Source: Nectonema munidae
Taxonomy: Eukaryota; Nematomorpha; Nectonematoida; Nectonematidae
Direction of reading: 5' to 3'
Length of the DNA: 64,000 nucleotides
NCBI GenBank assembly: GCA_030549495.1
Contig: JAUIRK010000142.1
Coordinates: forward strand, 694,001-758,000
Shown: one piece after another, positions 1 to 10,899 of the stretch
Numbering within the stretch: position 1 is the stretch's first letter
How the letters are laid out: each line of letters opens with the position of its first letter
Translations under genes and position numbers: made by a program
The notes under the pieces: generated by a model
What the model was told of the DNA's origin: nothing
Seen by the model: only the letters and a program-made list of their open reading frames with translations
Database searches by the model: none

Positions 1-290
1 ATTGCAAGACATTACCACAAGAAAATTTCTTTATAAAAATTATCATAAGTAAAAACTCTTTTTTAAGTTTATTAATTTTTTGCAATTTATTGATGATCTA
101 ATCAAGCTATATTTTATTTCTTAACTAAATTTACAATTATAAAAATTTGAAAATTTATTTCAGATTTATTTAATTCAAATTAACACACCTTGAAAGATGC
201 AGAGATGTTCAAAGCTGGCAAAACGCCTGAAGAGTGTGAAGAATAATAAATATCAAATTCACAATAAAATCTTGATATTTGGTATTAATA

Positions 291-330
291 CAGTCGAACC
301 CCATTAATTCACGCCCCAGTAACTCACGGG
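291..330 (+). repeat. Terminal inverted repeat of a pogo/Tigger-like DNA transposon (solo end)
   Basis: The sequence begins CAGTCGAACCCC directly after a TA dinucleotide and continues into an AT-poor segment. The CAGTC...ACC start next to TA is typical of pogo/Tigger (IS630-Tc1-mariner) ends. A second, oppositely oriented end lies at 4907, but I saw no transposase between them, so whether the two belong to one element is unknown. Confidence 0.4.
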
Positions 331-1424
331 TTTCATTAAATCACGATTAATCCATGTCGTCCCTTAATTTTGAGTATGTTTGCTGCAATGACACGCTAGG
401 ATTCAGGAATTAAGAATAATACAGCCATGACATCTTGTCGTACACGCTCACCCTTTAATCACGCATTCAGAACAATATTGACCCTGACACATTGTATTTT
501 ACCCTCTCAAATCAATACACATGTCATCACGAAGTGACAAAAACATTTCTTTATTGAGTCTTATTCTATGTAATATCTTTCATCTTTGTATAATTAACTT
601 TTAATAATGTAACGCGTTTAACATTGCATTTAAACAATGCGAGTATTTAAAGTGTAAACAACATTCTAACACTAATAGAGTACAAAATTATATTCACAGC
701 GACTTCCAATCTATCTTCATAATATTCTAAAGTCATACCGAATCACATCCTCAAGACCTAAAAAAAGCTAGGTATGGTATACCAAAAGTAGCCATACCAT
801 ACCATATATATAGCCCTGCATTACAGCCTGCTCCTCATTATAGAATTTTGTCTGTTCAAATAAATTCAAAATATTTTTGCATTTGACTATGACGGAGCAA
901 GAGAAAGCCAACGCGTCATTCTTGACTCGCACCGCTTCTATCTCTCAGCTAAGAACCATCCACAAATTATATAAGTCTCCCCGAATGAGGTATATCAAAT
1001 CTTACAACTAGCAAAATATGAACAGAAAATTGAACATTGTCTCCCTAGACATTGTAAATGGAATAGAAACCATAATAATATAGAGGTTGGAGATGAATCA
1101 TCGTATATACAGGTTGGAGATATATAAAAAATTACCATTTCTGTTTGCACTGGAATAACAAGATCTAGGACAATGGTCAGCGCAATGCACCATAATTTAT
1201 TTGTACAAATATACACATAATTATTTTTGGACTTCAGTCATCTAATAATGGCAGCTTTTCTTTGTCTTCTACCTATATTAGAATTTTTAAGGAGCGACTT
1301 GTTTCTACCAGTAAGGTTGCCCCTTATTTTATGTAAAATGTTTTACAAAATATCTTATTTATAATAAATTTAAAATAATTAAAAATTCTCATAATTAAAG
1401 TAAGATTTATGGAAATTTTATTTC

Positions 1425-1439
1425 TTAACGCCATCTATA
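1425..1439 (+). promoter_or_regulatory. Dispersed motif TTAACGCCATCTATA, copy 1
   Basis: Exact copy of a 15-bp sequence that recurs at 21735, 24076, 29796 (ACA ending) and 33504 (reverse strand, ACA ending). Similarity stops within one to three bases on either side, so it is not simply a longer repeat. A protein-binding site is the likeliest explanation, but this is inference. Confidence 0.5.
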
Positions 1440-1671
1440 CAAATTTAATATTTTTCAGTTTTTTTATTTCTGTAATATTTTAATTTTGATAATAAAGTTT
1501 GAAATAAAATAAATTTTATAAATATCTAATAAATAATCAGAAAAATATTAATATAATTTAAAAAAAAACATTTTACCATGTATATTTTTTGATGTTTTAA
1601 ATTTTCTTTTTTTATAGAATTTATTTTCTCTCTATATCCGAAAAAAATACACTGTTCTTCACCGTCTGTCA

Positions 1672-1685
1672 CCACCAGATGTCAT
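1672..1685 (+). promoter_or_regulatory. CTCF-like site (12 of 14 consensus positions)
   Basis: CCACCAGATGTCAT matches the metazoan CTCF consensus CCASYAGRKGGCRS at all but two positions. It lies just upstream of a bZIP-site cluster and a TATA box. A chance match is possible for a single degenerate site. Confidence 0.3.
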
Positions 1686-1729
1686 GCGTGCCAATCTTTG
1701 TCCTAGCATCTGCGTGTATTCGATTCTGC

Positions 1730-1840
1730 TGACGTTGCGCAACAGTTGTTTGAAGAGTGACGTGTTGTGTTAATGCAGACTGTCATAACTCCAAAGGACT
1801 GTGTATAAAGGTTAAACAAAAACCTGTTTTCTTCATCTGA
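1730..1840 (+). promoter_or_regulatory. Candidate promoter: bZIP sites plus TATA box
   Basis: A GC-richer island interrupts the AT-rich background. It contains TGACGT at 1730-1735, a perfect C/EBP-type palindrome GTTGCGCAAC at 1734-1743, TGACGTG at 1758-1764 and a TATAAAG box at 1804-1810, all in an order expected for a plus-strand promoter with a start near 1835. No open reading frame follows within 1 kb, so any product would be non-coding or begin with a leader exon. The assignment rests on motifs alone. Confidence 0.3.
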
Positions 1841-2245
1841 AGAATTCAAAGGTTTTTACGGTCAAGCTACACTGTCTTTCAATTAATTGTGTGCCCCCCA
1901 CAATTATTGAAAAAATATATTTCTGTATGAAGTGTTAGGAAACTTCTTTATTCTGTAATGAATATTCTCATAACCTGTACGGTTGAACGTGTATAACAAC
2001 TTGAATATCATATTCAGCCTTTATACTACAATGGTTTCTATTCGATGTACAAATGACTAGGATATTATATACATCATTAGAGAAGACGATGCTACATATA
2101 TTATTACCTATATACCTGCATACTATAAGTTATTACCTATATTTTTTCAAGATATTAAATAATATATTTGTCAAATAATCAAAATAAAATTCTGCAATTA
2201 AATAATCGAAAAATTTTCAAACCAAAAAATATTTATTCTTTTTAA

Positions 2246-2357
2246 ATATATCGTTGCCTACCGTTACTTTTAGAATAGAAAGATAAATCTAGTCTCTAAT
2301 AATTTTTATCAAATTATGCATATACGAAACTAAAAGTAATGGGAGCCAACGATATAT
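2246..2357 (+). repeat. 112-bp inverted repeat (hairpin)
   Basis: Two 28-bp arms (2246-2273 and 2330-2357) pair with two mismatches and one G-T wobble, around a 56-base AT-rich loop. The arms contain ATATATCGTTG and TTACTTTTAG. The size fits a small MITE or a long-loop microRNA precursor; no target-site duplication is evident beyond the AT-rich flanks. Confidence 0.5.
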
Positions 2358-3720
2358 ATGCTTGTGAAGTTTTAAAAACTGGTCAAAGAAGATCATACAA
2401 TGGAATTCCCCATTATTATCTCTAATTACAGCTTTGAAAATATTTTGATCTCTTGATTAATTTTTGAAGTGAAAAATCATTTTCAATAATTTAGAAATAA
2501 AGGTCAAACATAAAATATTTTCTGCCAAATTAAAAATTTTTTTTAGTGGATGTAGGTGTTCCAAATATATATCAATATCAATTGTATGAGAGAAAGGATA
2601 GAAGAAATCTTTCATAAACAACATTAATAATGATAATTAAATAACAGCAATGTGTAGGAAAAGAAATGAATATATACATACATACTGAAAAGCGAAAATA
2701 ATAAAGATCCAAGGCGGAGAATATCATTGTTTATTAACTTTTCTTATTTTTTGGATAGTTGGGCTTCATTGTTCTGTATTATTCTATTTTTGTGTGAAAG
2801 TATAACTGAATTAATTTTATCGAATTTTTTTTTACAGAATTACTAATAAGAAGTCATTATATTTACACGTATATAAATTTAATTATTTAACTTTTAGAAA
2901 AATTAAATTTTTTATCATTTTTTCTTCACTAATTTATCCAGTTAATTTAATATTTAATTTTCCATTTTGGTCTGAGCTAATCTAAACTACTTTAATGATA
3001 TAAAAGAGAAAGGAATAATTTTTTAAATACTATAAATTTTCCTATAATTTATAAAATTCATTTTTCTAATCGTTAAACTATAATTTCAAAAAAAAAGAGA
3101 GAATGGTTCCAAAATATAAATAAAATTTTTAATTTAGTTATTTGCTATTATTGATTTTTAATTTTTAAAAGGAACAAAACGTATTTAACATTCTTATTTT
3201 TTTAAAACATTATATTGTTTATTTATTTTTTTATTTATAAAATTTTCCTTTCTCTCTGATATTAAAATTAATTTCAAGGCAACAGAAATGGTTCTTACAA
3301 GTTAATTTTCTTCCTTTGAACCATCATAATTTAAAATTTACACAAAATTTTTCATAGTAAAGTATTTTGACAGAAAGAAAACCTCGAGATTTATAAGTAT
3401 GTTAAGTTGTGTCCTAATAACTCTCGTAGTTTTTTTTTATAATTGTCATTTCTTTTTCAGCTTATTTTAGACTAACCAAATTTCTTTAAATTCCTAACAA
3501 AACTAATAAAAATACCATTGTCTAAGCAAGATAATAAATCATTTTTAAACTTTATAATGCACGTTTCAATTATAAAAGTCTTAATAAAGAATTTTATGAA
3601 TTGAGTCAGCGGTGTGTTGAATTTTTAAATTTGCGAATTTTTTTACACTATTTTTACAATCAAAAATTTTTGATAAATAAAATGTTATCGATAACCTAGT
3701 TGTCCGTTATTTTAGAGTCA

Positions 3721-3875
3721 TGGACCATATATAGGGATATTGCTTTTTGCTATAGATAGAGTTGTTTCAGTACTAGAGCACCTAAATCTAAAAAGACATT
3801 TGTGATCCTTGTTTTCAATAACTAGCGAATTTGAAAGGATAAAGGCTTTACTAAGCATACAATGAGTAGTGATCA
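3721..3875 (+). repeat. Diverged direct repeat, copy 1 (copy 2 at 5071-5200)
   Basis: Both copies contain TTTCAATAACT, then GGATAAAG, then ATGAGTAGTGATC in the same order and spacing, with many differences between. The exact 13-base match at the end makes common origin likely. No family can be named. Confidence 0.45.
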
Positions 3876-4879
3876 TTGTCTCTTCATGTACAGATCAAGA
3901 AGTTGAAAACTCTTGCAAGTTGAAAACAGTGACTATTTAAAAATTTTGTTACGGTTTTTTATATTGTTTTAAAATATACGATTCCTTTGTTAAAAAAAAT
4001 TTTAATTCAATTGGGGGGGGAGGGGTAAGTTTGCAGGTGTTTTAATTTTTCTTAAAAAAAAATTTTTAAAAAAAAAAAATATTTTTTAAAAATCAGGTGA
4101 TTAGAGAGGAAATAGAAGTGGAATGAACTCTATCCTAATTAATTATTGTAAAAACAACAGTTGATTTATCAATTTGTTTTCGCTTCTATCATATAAGAGC
4201 GAATTTTTTTTCTTGTTGACTCACAGCAATTAATCAATGCAATTGGACTTGATAAAATTCGTGCAGTTATCACATTTATGGTGGGTTTGGGAGCTGACAG
4301 TCTGTGAACAAAAATTTTTTTTATAATCAATTTTAAAATTCTGAGGAGCTGCACCCCTCCTTTTTTACTCATTAATCTTATAAGAGCCCACTCATTAATT
4401 TCAAAAAGGTATGACAGTTAGCCCTATTCGTGACGGAATTTTTTTAATTGTCATTTTTTTAATCAAAATCAATTAACCAAAAAAACTGATAGTGTTAGCA
4501 GAGTGCATATTTGTATAAGCAAATCCGTGCATAATACTCATCCCTAAAACATCAGTTGCATACATTTTATACCTGTTAATTCATAGACCCAAGTCCCAAA
4601 TAATTTTTCAAACAATTACTTTACTAACTGAATATATGTGTAGGTAGAATATGAAGATTATGTAAGATGATTCTTTGTTTTTCTGTGTTACTAATCAAGC
4701 TTTGTAACATTTCTTTGTTAAAAATTTTAAATTTAATTTTAAGCAACAATGCATCTCAGTACAGAGTAATCAATTCACCTAACCAATTCATTTGATATGA
4801 ATTAGGCTTGTTGACAATTAGTGAGATGAGAAGCTGAGAAATATCTTTTAGCTCCTAATCAATATTGCATCGTATAGGA

Positions 4880-4907
4880 GGGTTGTCGGATAAATGAGGT
4901 CTGACTG
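4880..4907 (-). repeat. Terminal inverted repeat of a pogo/Tigger-like transposon (second end)
   Basis: Read on the minus strand the sequence starts CAGTCAGACCTCATTTATCC and is bordered by TA. It resembles the end at 291 (CAGTC then ACC, then ATT) but differs at many positions, so it may be from a different family member. Confidence 0.4.
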
Positions 4908-6783
4908 TATTACCAATGAGCCCTCTAAAGTCTAATACAACCCTTTCCATATTGTCTTTAGAAGACAAAAACACTTTTAACCTCCGAAGACCAAATACAG
5001 AATCGACTCAACCAAAAATTCCTTTCTCTAAAGGTTTACAAAGATCATTTTTAGTCATGGTGTAAAACCTTCACTAGGTTAGAGTATAGCAATAGCATAT
5101 CTAGCGATAGACTATAGAGTTAGAGTGTGACCCATTTCAATAACTGGTAAATGGCGATAAGGAGGGATAAAGACTTAATTACATCTGATGAGTAGTGATC
5201 TATAAAATTGACACAATTGTTTATTCAAAATCAAAAATTGTCTGAATAATCTAATCAATGTCAATGTCATGTACGTATCTTCTTTGTATAAACCAGTTGT
5301 GTAAGGTTGGCTTTGTTTTGGCTGATGCAACTCTCATATCATTTTTAGGCAAATCGAATCAGAGCAATCTTTGCAAGCCTAGGACTCTCCCATTTCAATC
5401 GAAAAATCGCTATGAGATATTTCACAAAAACATCTTTTGCACCTCTTCAATCATTAATCAAATCAATAAATTGTTCTTGAATCAAGAAGTCTTCTGAGGC
5501 CAGATTACTAATCGAGATTATAAAGTGATTTTGATAAATCGATAGCATTTTTCTAATTTTTATATGTTAGGAGAATAAAGAGAAATTTCTTGCCTAAGAA
5601 ATGCTACACCGTGTTTCACCTCCAGGACATCTTCATTAATGGAAATCTTATTTTCATCGACCAATATGTTTGAAAAGTGAGCAAAATTTTTCTTGTCTAA
5701 GAATGTCATAATTTTCCTTGCAGCGAAAGTTTAAAAGAATTCATGATTCAAATATGTTCACTAAAAACGATAGGAACATACGAAAATGGATATCCGAAAA
5801 TTTTACATGCATATCTTTGCTTTGTAGAAATTGGGGAATTTATTTCCATAGCATCGCTTTGAAACTTTTCCTTTGGAAAGCTACCTCACGTTTGAGTTCA
5901 GCAAGAGTTTTTCAAATTTGAAATTTTCTTTACGTAACTTCGAAAACAAACAAGAGCTTCGCTTAACGGACTTTAAAAAGTGGATGTTAGCACAAAGGAC
6001 ACTTATGTTCCTCTTCCCCACCAGACTTTAATGCAGTAATTCCGTTTTTAGTCATTAAGAAAAATGCACAATTACAAATTAGGCCTGAAAAGCAATAAAA
6101 GAAAAAAATAGCACTCAATTCAAAGACATATTTATTTATTCTTTTTAAATGTGATTTATTGGCAAAAATAACAAATGACCCAATATGGGTGCAATATTTT
6201 GGGAAAAACGATGGCCAGAAGCTTGATGCAATCAGAATTACAAACAAGGTAATTTGACTTTATAAAATTTGTGCAGTTGTGGTGGGATTGAGTTGAGAGC
6301 TTACAGTGCAAGTATAATGTCGGGTAATAATGGTGGTTTGTTCATTGGGCACAAATTCTAGATGTTTTGTGATGGGGGGGGGGGGGGAGGGTAGTTATAA
6401 TCAGGATGTTGTCTTTTTACGATGTTTTTACGTAGAATGATTGATGTTTAGGAATTGAAAGAAGCAGTATTGTTATTTTTAAAAACAGTGAACAAAGTAA
6501 AATTTAGCTTTTGTGAAAATTATATTTTCATTTAAGCGCAATAAGTTTTTTTTTTAATAGTTTTTAAGCTATAGCTATCATTTCTCTGCTTAATGCGATT
6601 TAAAATAATTTTTTTGTAAAATTTTTTTTATTACTTCCGGCTATTAGAATGACAAATAAGAACATCATTTGTGTTTCATAATAAAAGAAATAATATATCT
6701 GTTCATAAAAAATTAATAATCATTTTAATTCAGTAATAATAAGTTATATGTTTTTTAACTTTATCTATACTATACTGGGGGTG

Positions 6784-7080
6784 TGGGTAGGTTGGTTGGA
6801 GTGCTGGACTTGCTACACCAAAATCTTGGGTTCAAATCCAGTCTCCTCAAGCCAATTAGAGTTCGATACAAGCGGCTTTATTTGACCTTCTCGATGAAAA
6901 CAGCCCACGGTACCAACACCATTATTAAAAATTTCAATTAATCTCTTTTAATGCATGTAGATGATGAAATTCGTCTACCTGATCATGATTTTGTTAAGGC
7001 TACACGAGGCATAAGTTAACACCATCGGTTTATGCTGCATGTGAAATTCGTTCAAGATCTTTTAAAGCCATAAAAAAAAA
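6784..7080 (+). repeat. tRNA-derived SINE, copy 1
   Basis: A tRNA-like head contains an A-box-like TAGGTTGGTTGGAGTGCTGG and a perfect B box GGTTCAAATCC (6829-6839). The body has GTTCGATACAAGCGGC and CCTTCTCGATGAAAACA, and the element ends in an A-rich tail (AAAAAAAAA at 7072-7080). The same head, body blocks and order recur at 37527-37665, which shows this is a dispersed family and not a tRNA gene. Confidence 0.75.
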
Positions 7081-8040
7081 GATTTTTATAACCCATTAAA
7101 TATCAAAAAATTTTTAATCTAAATTTATCTGTATTTGTGATTTGATATATATATATACATAAACTTGGAGATAACATGAAAATTTTGTTAATTTCAATCA
7201 TTTGCTCTGTTTTTTGTAAAAGTTATATTTTTTTGATAAGGTTTACTACAATTAAATTTCCAATGATCTCTTTGAGTGGTATTAATTTTTGTTGGTGATA
7301 GAGAAGTGTGCATTAGTGATTTTATTAAGAAGAATGTATTTTCAGAAATTGAAACATTTTCATATTCTTGGATCTCCTGCATAAGTTGCATGCAATAAAT
7401 TCCTAATGAAGTTGATTGAAAATAAAGATCTTATTTGCTTTCAGAAAGCAACAATAAGAAACGTTTCAATTTGTAAAGATGGATTTTGTGAAATGACTCT
7501 ATGATTATCCTTTGTTTTTGACTAAAAGTGGAGTTTTTAAATTTCAGATTTTGTAAACAAGATATATATATAAGTAGTTTGAAAAAAACTAGGTATTCTT
7601 TGTGTTACATAAACTTATTGTTTAGTCTTGTCCAACGCTTAATATTCATACATTGAAAAAATGGCTTCATTTCAAAATTCCAAGCATAATAAAGGCGCAT
7701 TTTCGATTTTTCATAACTTTTTGCTACCAGTTCATAGAGGATTCTTGTCTGAGATAGCTGTTCTCGCTTCTGCAATTAAGCCGGTAGCGACCAACACTCG
7801 ACTATACTCGTCTTTATAAAAACATGATCGCCTGCCTTTATAAATTCCTTCTATCACAAATAATCGTCTTTCTGTCTATTTTTTTAGATTACAATAAATA
7901 TTGAAATGCGCTTTGATTCAAAACGTTCCTTGAATTATTTCATTTCATGACTGATCTGTGCAAAGATTGAGCTTTACTTTTTCGCGTGTACTACTCAAAA
8001 TCAATGGAACACCACAGATCATGAACTCTTCACTCCACAT
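7081..8040. other. Upstream flank of DCAF7, no gene recognised
   Basis: AT-rich sequence with no recognisable exon. The last 300 bases become less AT-rich towards the DCAF7 start, consistent with a promoter-proximal region, but no TATA box precedes the gene. Confidence 0.5.
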
Positions 8041-8046
8041 CTCGCG

Positions 8047-8082
8047 ATGATGACGAAGATGGTGCCGCCATTTTGTTTTTAG
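8047..8082 (+). promoter_or_regulatory. Possible upstream ORF in the DCAF7 leader
   Basis: An 11-codon frame (MMTKMVPPFCF, stop TAG) lies 45 bases before the DCAF7 ATG; a second upstream ATG at 8088 opens a frame that overlaps the true start and ends at 8144. They would matter only if transcription begins upstream of 8047. The tract TTTGTTTTTAG ending at 8082 could alternatively be a 3' splice site for a leader exon. Confidence 0.3.
8056..8075 (+). promoter_or_regulatory. Paired YY1/Pho-type motif at the DCAF7 promoter
   Basis: AAGATGG (8056-8062) and GCCGCCATTTTG (8064-8075) form a near-palindrome. GCCGCCATTTTG is the classical YY1 site, which in animals often sits at the start site of TATA-less housekeeping genes. 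Its place 53-72 bases before the ATG fits that role. The motif is seen; the function is inferred from the family. Confidence 0.6.
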
Positions 8083-8127
8083 CGTCGATGATTTTGGCGC
8101 ACATTGTTGTCATCCTCCACTCCTTCC

Positions 8128-8924
8128 ATGAGTTCCAAAGGTAAAGAGATCTACAAGTATTCCGCTCCCTGGCCTCTTTACAGCGCAGCATGGAGTCTGA
8201 ATCCGGAACATCCTTTTCGTCTCGCTATCGGCAGTTTTGTCGAGGAATACTGCAACAAGGTGCAGATTGTGAAACTCAATGAAGATCTGGGTGCTTTCAA
8301 GAGCTTGTTCACTTTTGATCATCCCTACCCCTCCACCAAGATTATGTGGATTCCCGATTTCAAGGGGATCTATCCCGACATTTTGGCCACGTCCGGAGAT
8401 TACTTGCGAATTTGGCGCATCGTTAATTCTGCCAGAAAAGACGACAAGGATTTCAATTCGGCCTCTGGCGTTCGACTCGAAACTCTTTTGAATGTGAACA
8501 AGAAGAGTGATTATTGCGCGCCTTTGACTTCTTTTGACTGGAATGAAACGGATCCTAGCTTGATCGGCACCTCCAGCATCGACACAACCTGCACCATATG
8601 GAACATTGAGACGGGAACTCCCATCTGCTCCACCCCCTCTAAAAACATCTGCGGAAGGATAAAGACACAGCTGATTGCCCATGATAAAGAAGTGTATGAT
8701 ATCGCTTTCAGCCGGGCTGGGGGAGGCAGGGACATGTTTGCGTCTGTTGGCGGAGATGCTTCGGTCCGAATGTTTGATTTGAGGCACATGGAGCACTCCA
8801 CCATTGTGTGGGAAGATTCGGTGGATCACGTGCCTATTCTGCGCCTAGCTTGGAACAAAGAAGATCCGAATTACTTAGCTACGCTCTCGATGGAGTCCAG
8901 GCATCTGGTCATACTGGATATCAG
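8128..8924 (+). CDS. DCAF7: DCAF7/WDR68 (HAN11), WD40 scaffold protein, exon 1 (residues 1-265)
   Basis: The gene encodes DDB1- and CUL4-associated factor 7, a beta-propeller scaffold that in animals bridges DYRK1/HIPK2 kinases and acts with the CUL4-DDB1 ubiquitin ligase. The start chosen is ATG 8128 (MSSKGKEIYKYSAPW), because it aligns with the family N-terminus; open frame upstream of it lacks an ATG. Family landmarks follow in order: LAIGSFVEEYCNKVQ, FDHPYPSTKIMWIPD, LATSGDYLRIWR, APLTSFDWNE, GTSSIDTTCTIW, KTQLIAHDKEVYDIAFSRA, and FASVGGDASVRMFDLRH. Exon 1 ends after ATATCAG at 8924 with donor GTTTCT, two bases into an Arg codon. Spliced to 10331-10643, the protein is 369 aa, against 342 aa in human; about 13 extra charged residues lie after LRIWR. 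The long minus-strand open frame over this exon is a shadow. Confidence 0.97.
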
Positions 8925-10330
8925 GTTTCTTTTTAATACTTAAAGACTAAAAACGCCTTCATACCATGTGGGACACCCGTGCGTGAAAAATAAAAATCCT
9001 CTGTTTCTAGTTGTATGAAATGAAAATGAAAACAGCCGATTTCCTTTCAAATACTTGGACCTGAACGTGTTAATTAACACAAGTGGATATGGAAAAATGG
9101 AATTTTGATTTGATTTGCAATTCTGTGTGTATTGAGAGAAAAATCTTTTCGGTGCTTAACACTTTGAACTAAAAAAAAAGTCACAAAAATAACATTTTAA
9201 ATCAATTTGGTAATGATTTTTAAGTCATTAAAAGTCCGTTTTTTCATCAGGTCATTAAAATGCATTTTTTGAATAGTTAAATTTTCTATTTGGGCTCTTT
9301 AAAATTAAAAATGGCCAAACTTCTTTTTAGCAAAAAAGTTTTAAAAAGGGAGTAAAATTTGAGGGTATATTCCAGGGATGGCCACATTGGGGGATAAAAA
9401 TAGCAATAAATTCTACTAAAATTCTACTAGTTAAAATCTACGTTTAGAATGTTTTTTTTGATTTAATCTCAATTTTTTACAGGAAAAACAAAAAAGCAAA
9501 ATTAAAAATCAAATTAACTCTTCTCTTATGTTCTTTGGGCACGGAATCTTCTTTGAAACGCTTTTCCAACGGCTTAATACGGTTTGTGCACACACTCAAA
9601 AATTAGTTTAGAGAACAACTACTTAATCATACATAAGAGCCACGCCAGATTGAACACAGAGTCCCATTTGTCCAATACTGGTATTTTCGGAAACTTTTTG
9701 ATTCCACCTTTCGAAAAAGGATTTTAAAAGTATAGCGCCTTTAGACAGCATCCGTGGAAAAATTTAGATCTTTACATGACTAAAATTATAGAAGCTCCGA
9801 AAAGCAGAAAAATTTGATTAAATTTTCTTGTAATTAAGCTCCTGGCACACATGTTATACATGTTTCAGATACTTTTAAAAAAGATTTGGGGAATATTTAA
9901 CGCCAAATATTTGCGAATGTTTTGGCATGAATTAACACCCGTCAAACTACAAATTAAATCTTGTTACACGCCTTCTTAAAACTGATATAAACTCTTCAAA
10001 GCACACAAACGCCATTTTTTGTCCATAACTTTGTGTGAAATATTAGTTTATCACAATGGAGCATATACATAAAAATGCCTTCATAGTTCTACCCACTATG
10101 TGGTTATGTATATATAAATAAATATAGAGTATGTTCCAAAACAATGACGCAAAAAACATTGAACACACAAAAAATATTTGCATAATTCATTAAAATACTG
10201 TATATTTATTTAGACAAAACGTGAATGCTCAAATGCAATAATATACATTCAGTTTTTAAACTCTTCCGAGTCATAGATGATAGAAATCAATTAGCCTCTT
10301 TCGTGAAATGAATTAAAATTTTCTTTTTAG
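8925..10330 (+). other. DCAF7 intron (1,406 bp)
   Basis: Bounded by CAG|GTTTCT and TTCTTTTTAG|A. It interrupts the codon for Arg in the conserved DIR segment, phase 2. It contains a dispersed hAT-type repeat beginning at 9373 and otherwise AT-rich sequence. Confidence 0.9.
9373..9600 (+). repeat. Dispersed repeat with hAT-like end, copy 1 (in DCAF7 intron)
   Basis: It begins CAGGGATGGCCACAT, a start typical of hAT terminal repeats. About 110 bases in, it shares ATTTAATCTCA, then AAATTAACTCTTC, GTTCTTTG and GCTTTTCCAAC with the copy at 43277-43500, in the same order. The opposite end was not found in either copy. Confidence 0.6.
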
Positions 10331-10643
10331 AATGCCTTGTTCCGCTGTAACGCGCTTGAGCAATCACTTAGCAAGCATCAACGCAATGTGCTGGGCTCCT
10401 CACTCCGGAGCGCACATATGTTCGGCAGCGGATGACCACAAAGCGATGATTTGGGACATTCACCACATTGCGAATAACAGTGTTTCGTCGCAAGCCCAAA
10501 ACGCCTTGAGAAATGATCCGCAACATCCGCCCATTCTGGCTTACTCCGCTCCAGCCGAAATCAACCAAATCCAATGGGGCAAGTGTCACCCTGATTGGAT
10601 CTCCATTTGCTATGAAAATTGTTTGGAAATGCTCCGCGTTTGA
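10331..10643 (+). CDS. DCAF7: DCAF7/WDR68, exon 2 (residues 266-369)
   Basis: The exon begins after the acceptor TTCTTTTTAG and completes the Arg codon. It carries the last WD repeats: LSNHLASINAMCWAPHS, ICSAADDHKAMIWDI, EINQIQWGKCHPDW, and ends in CLEMLRV, which closely follows the family C-terminus (CLEILRV). A roughly 14-residue Asn/Gln-rich insertion (around NNSVSSQAQNALRN) separates WDI from PILAYS relative to vertebrates. TGA stop at 10641-10643. Confidence 0.96.
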
Positions 10644-10874
10644 AATGATCGCTTGCTTCACTATTCACGCCATTGCTCAAATCTCCTCTTTCATATTATT
10701 TTATTTTTGTATCATCATTGTCCCAGCACCTTCTTTTCTTTGGATTCCTTTATTTTTACCCGTATACTAAATGCTGTCCTTACCATCAGCACATATGGGA
10801 ATATATTCAAATGCTTACATATTATACACAAATATCCTTAAAGTTTACAATTTATGATCCTCATTTTTCTATTT

Positions 10875-10880
10875 AATAAA
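10875..10880 (+). terminator. DCAF7 polyadenylation signal AATAAA
   Basis: First canonical AATAAA after the DCAF7 stop, giving a 3' UTR of about 250 bases. Confidence 0.6.
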
Positions 10881-10899
10881 ATAGTAAGTACTTTTGTAA

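Larger units (their letters stand above)
1..1620. other. AT-rich intergenic stretch without a recognised gene
   Basis: No coding exon is recognisable here; the only open frame of note (about 73 codons near 1.0-1.2 kb, minus strand) has no family signature. The stretch holds a pogo-like transposon end at 291, a short imperfect inverted repeat built on GGTATGG/CCATACC at about 771-806, and one copy of a dispersed motif at 1425. Confidence 0.6.
1841..6783. other. Intergenic, repeat-rich, no gene recognised
   Basis: Holds a hairpin (2246-2357), a diverged direct repeat pair (3721-3875 and 5071-5200), another loosely repeated stretch (about 4245-4300 and 6255-6310), a pogo-like end at 4907, and G runs at 4013-4020 and 6374-6387. 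Several 60-85 codon open frames show no family signature and no codon bias against the AT-rich background. Confidence 0.5.

Noticed and set aside
291-4907. One 4.6-kb pogo-like transposon bounded by the two TA-flanked ends
   Set aside because: The two ends differ at many positions and no transposase motif (DDE/DDD) is visible between them, so they are kept as separate solo ends.
6829-6839. tRNA gene suggested by a B box
   Set aside because: The same tRNA-like head with an identical non-tRNA body recurs at 37.5 kb, and a proper cloverleaf does not form, so it is a SINE.
8110-8829. 239-codon minus-strand frame opposite DCAF7 exon 1
   Set aside because: It mirrors a highly conserved, G+C-richer coding exon and has no family signature, so it is a shadow frame.
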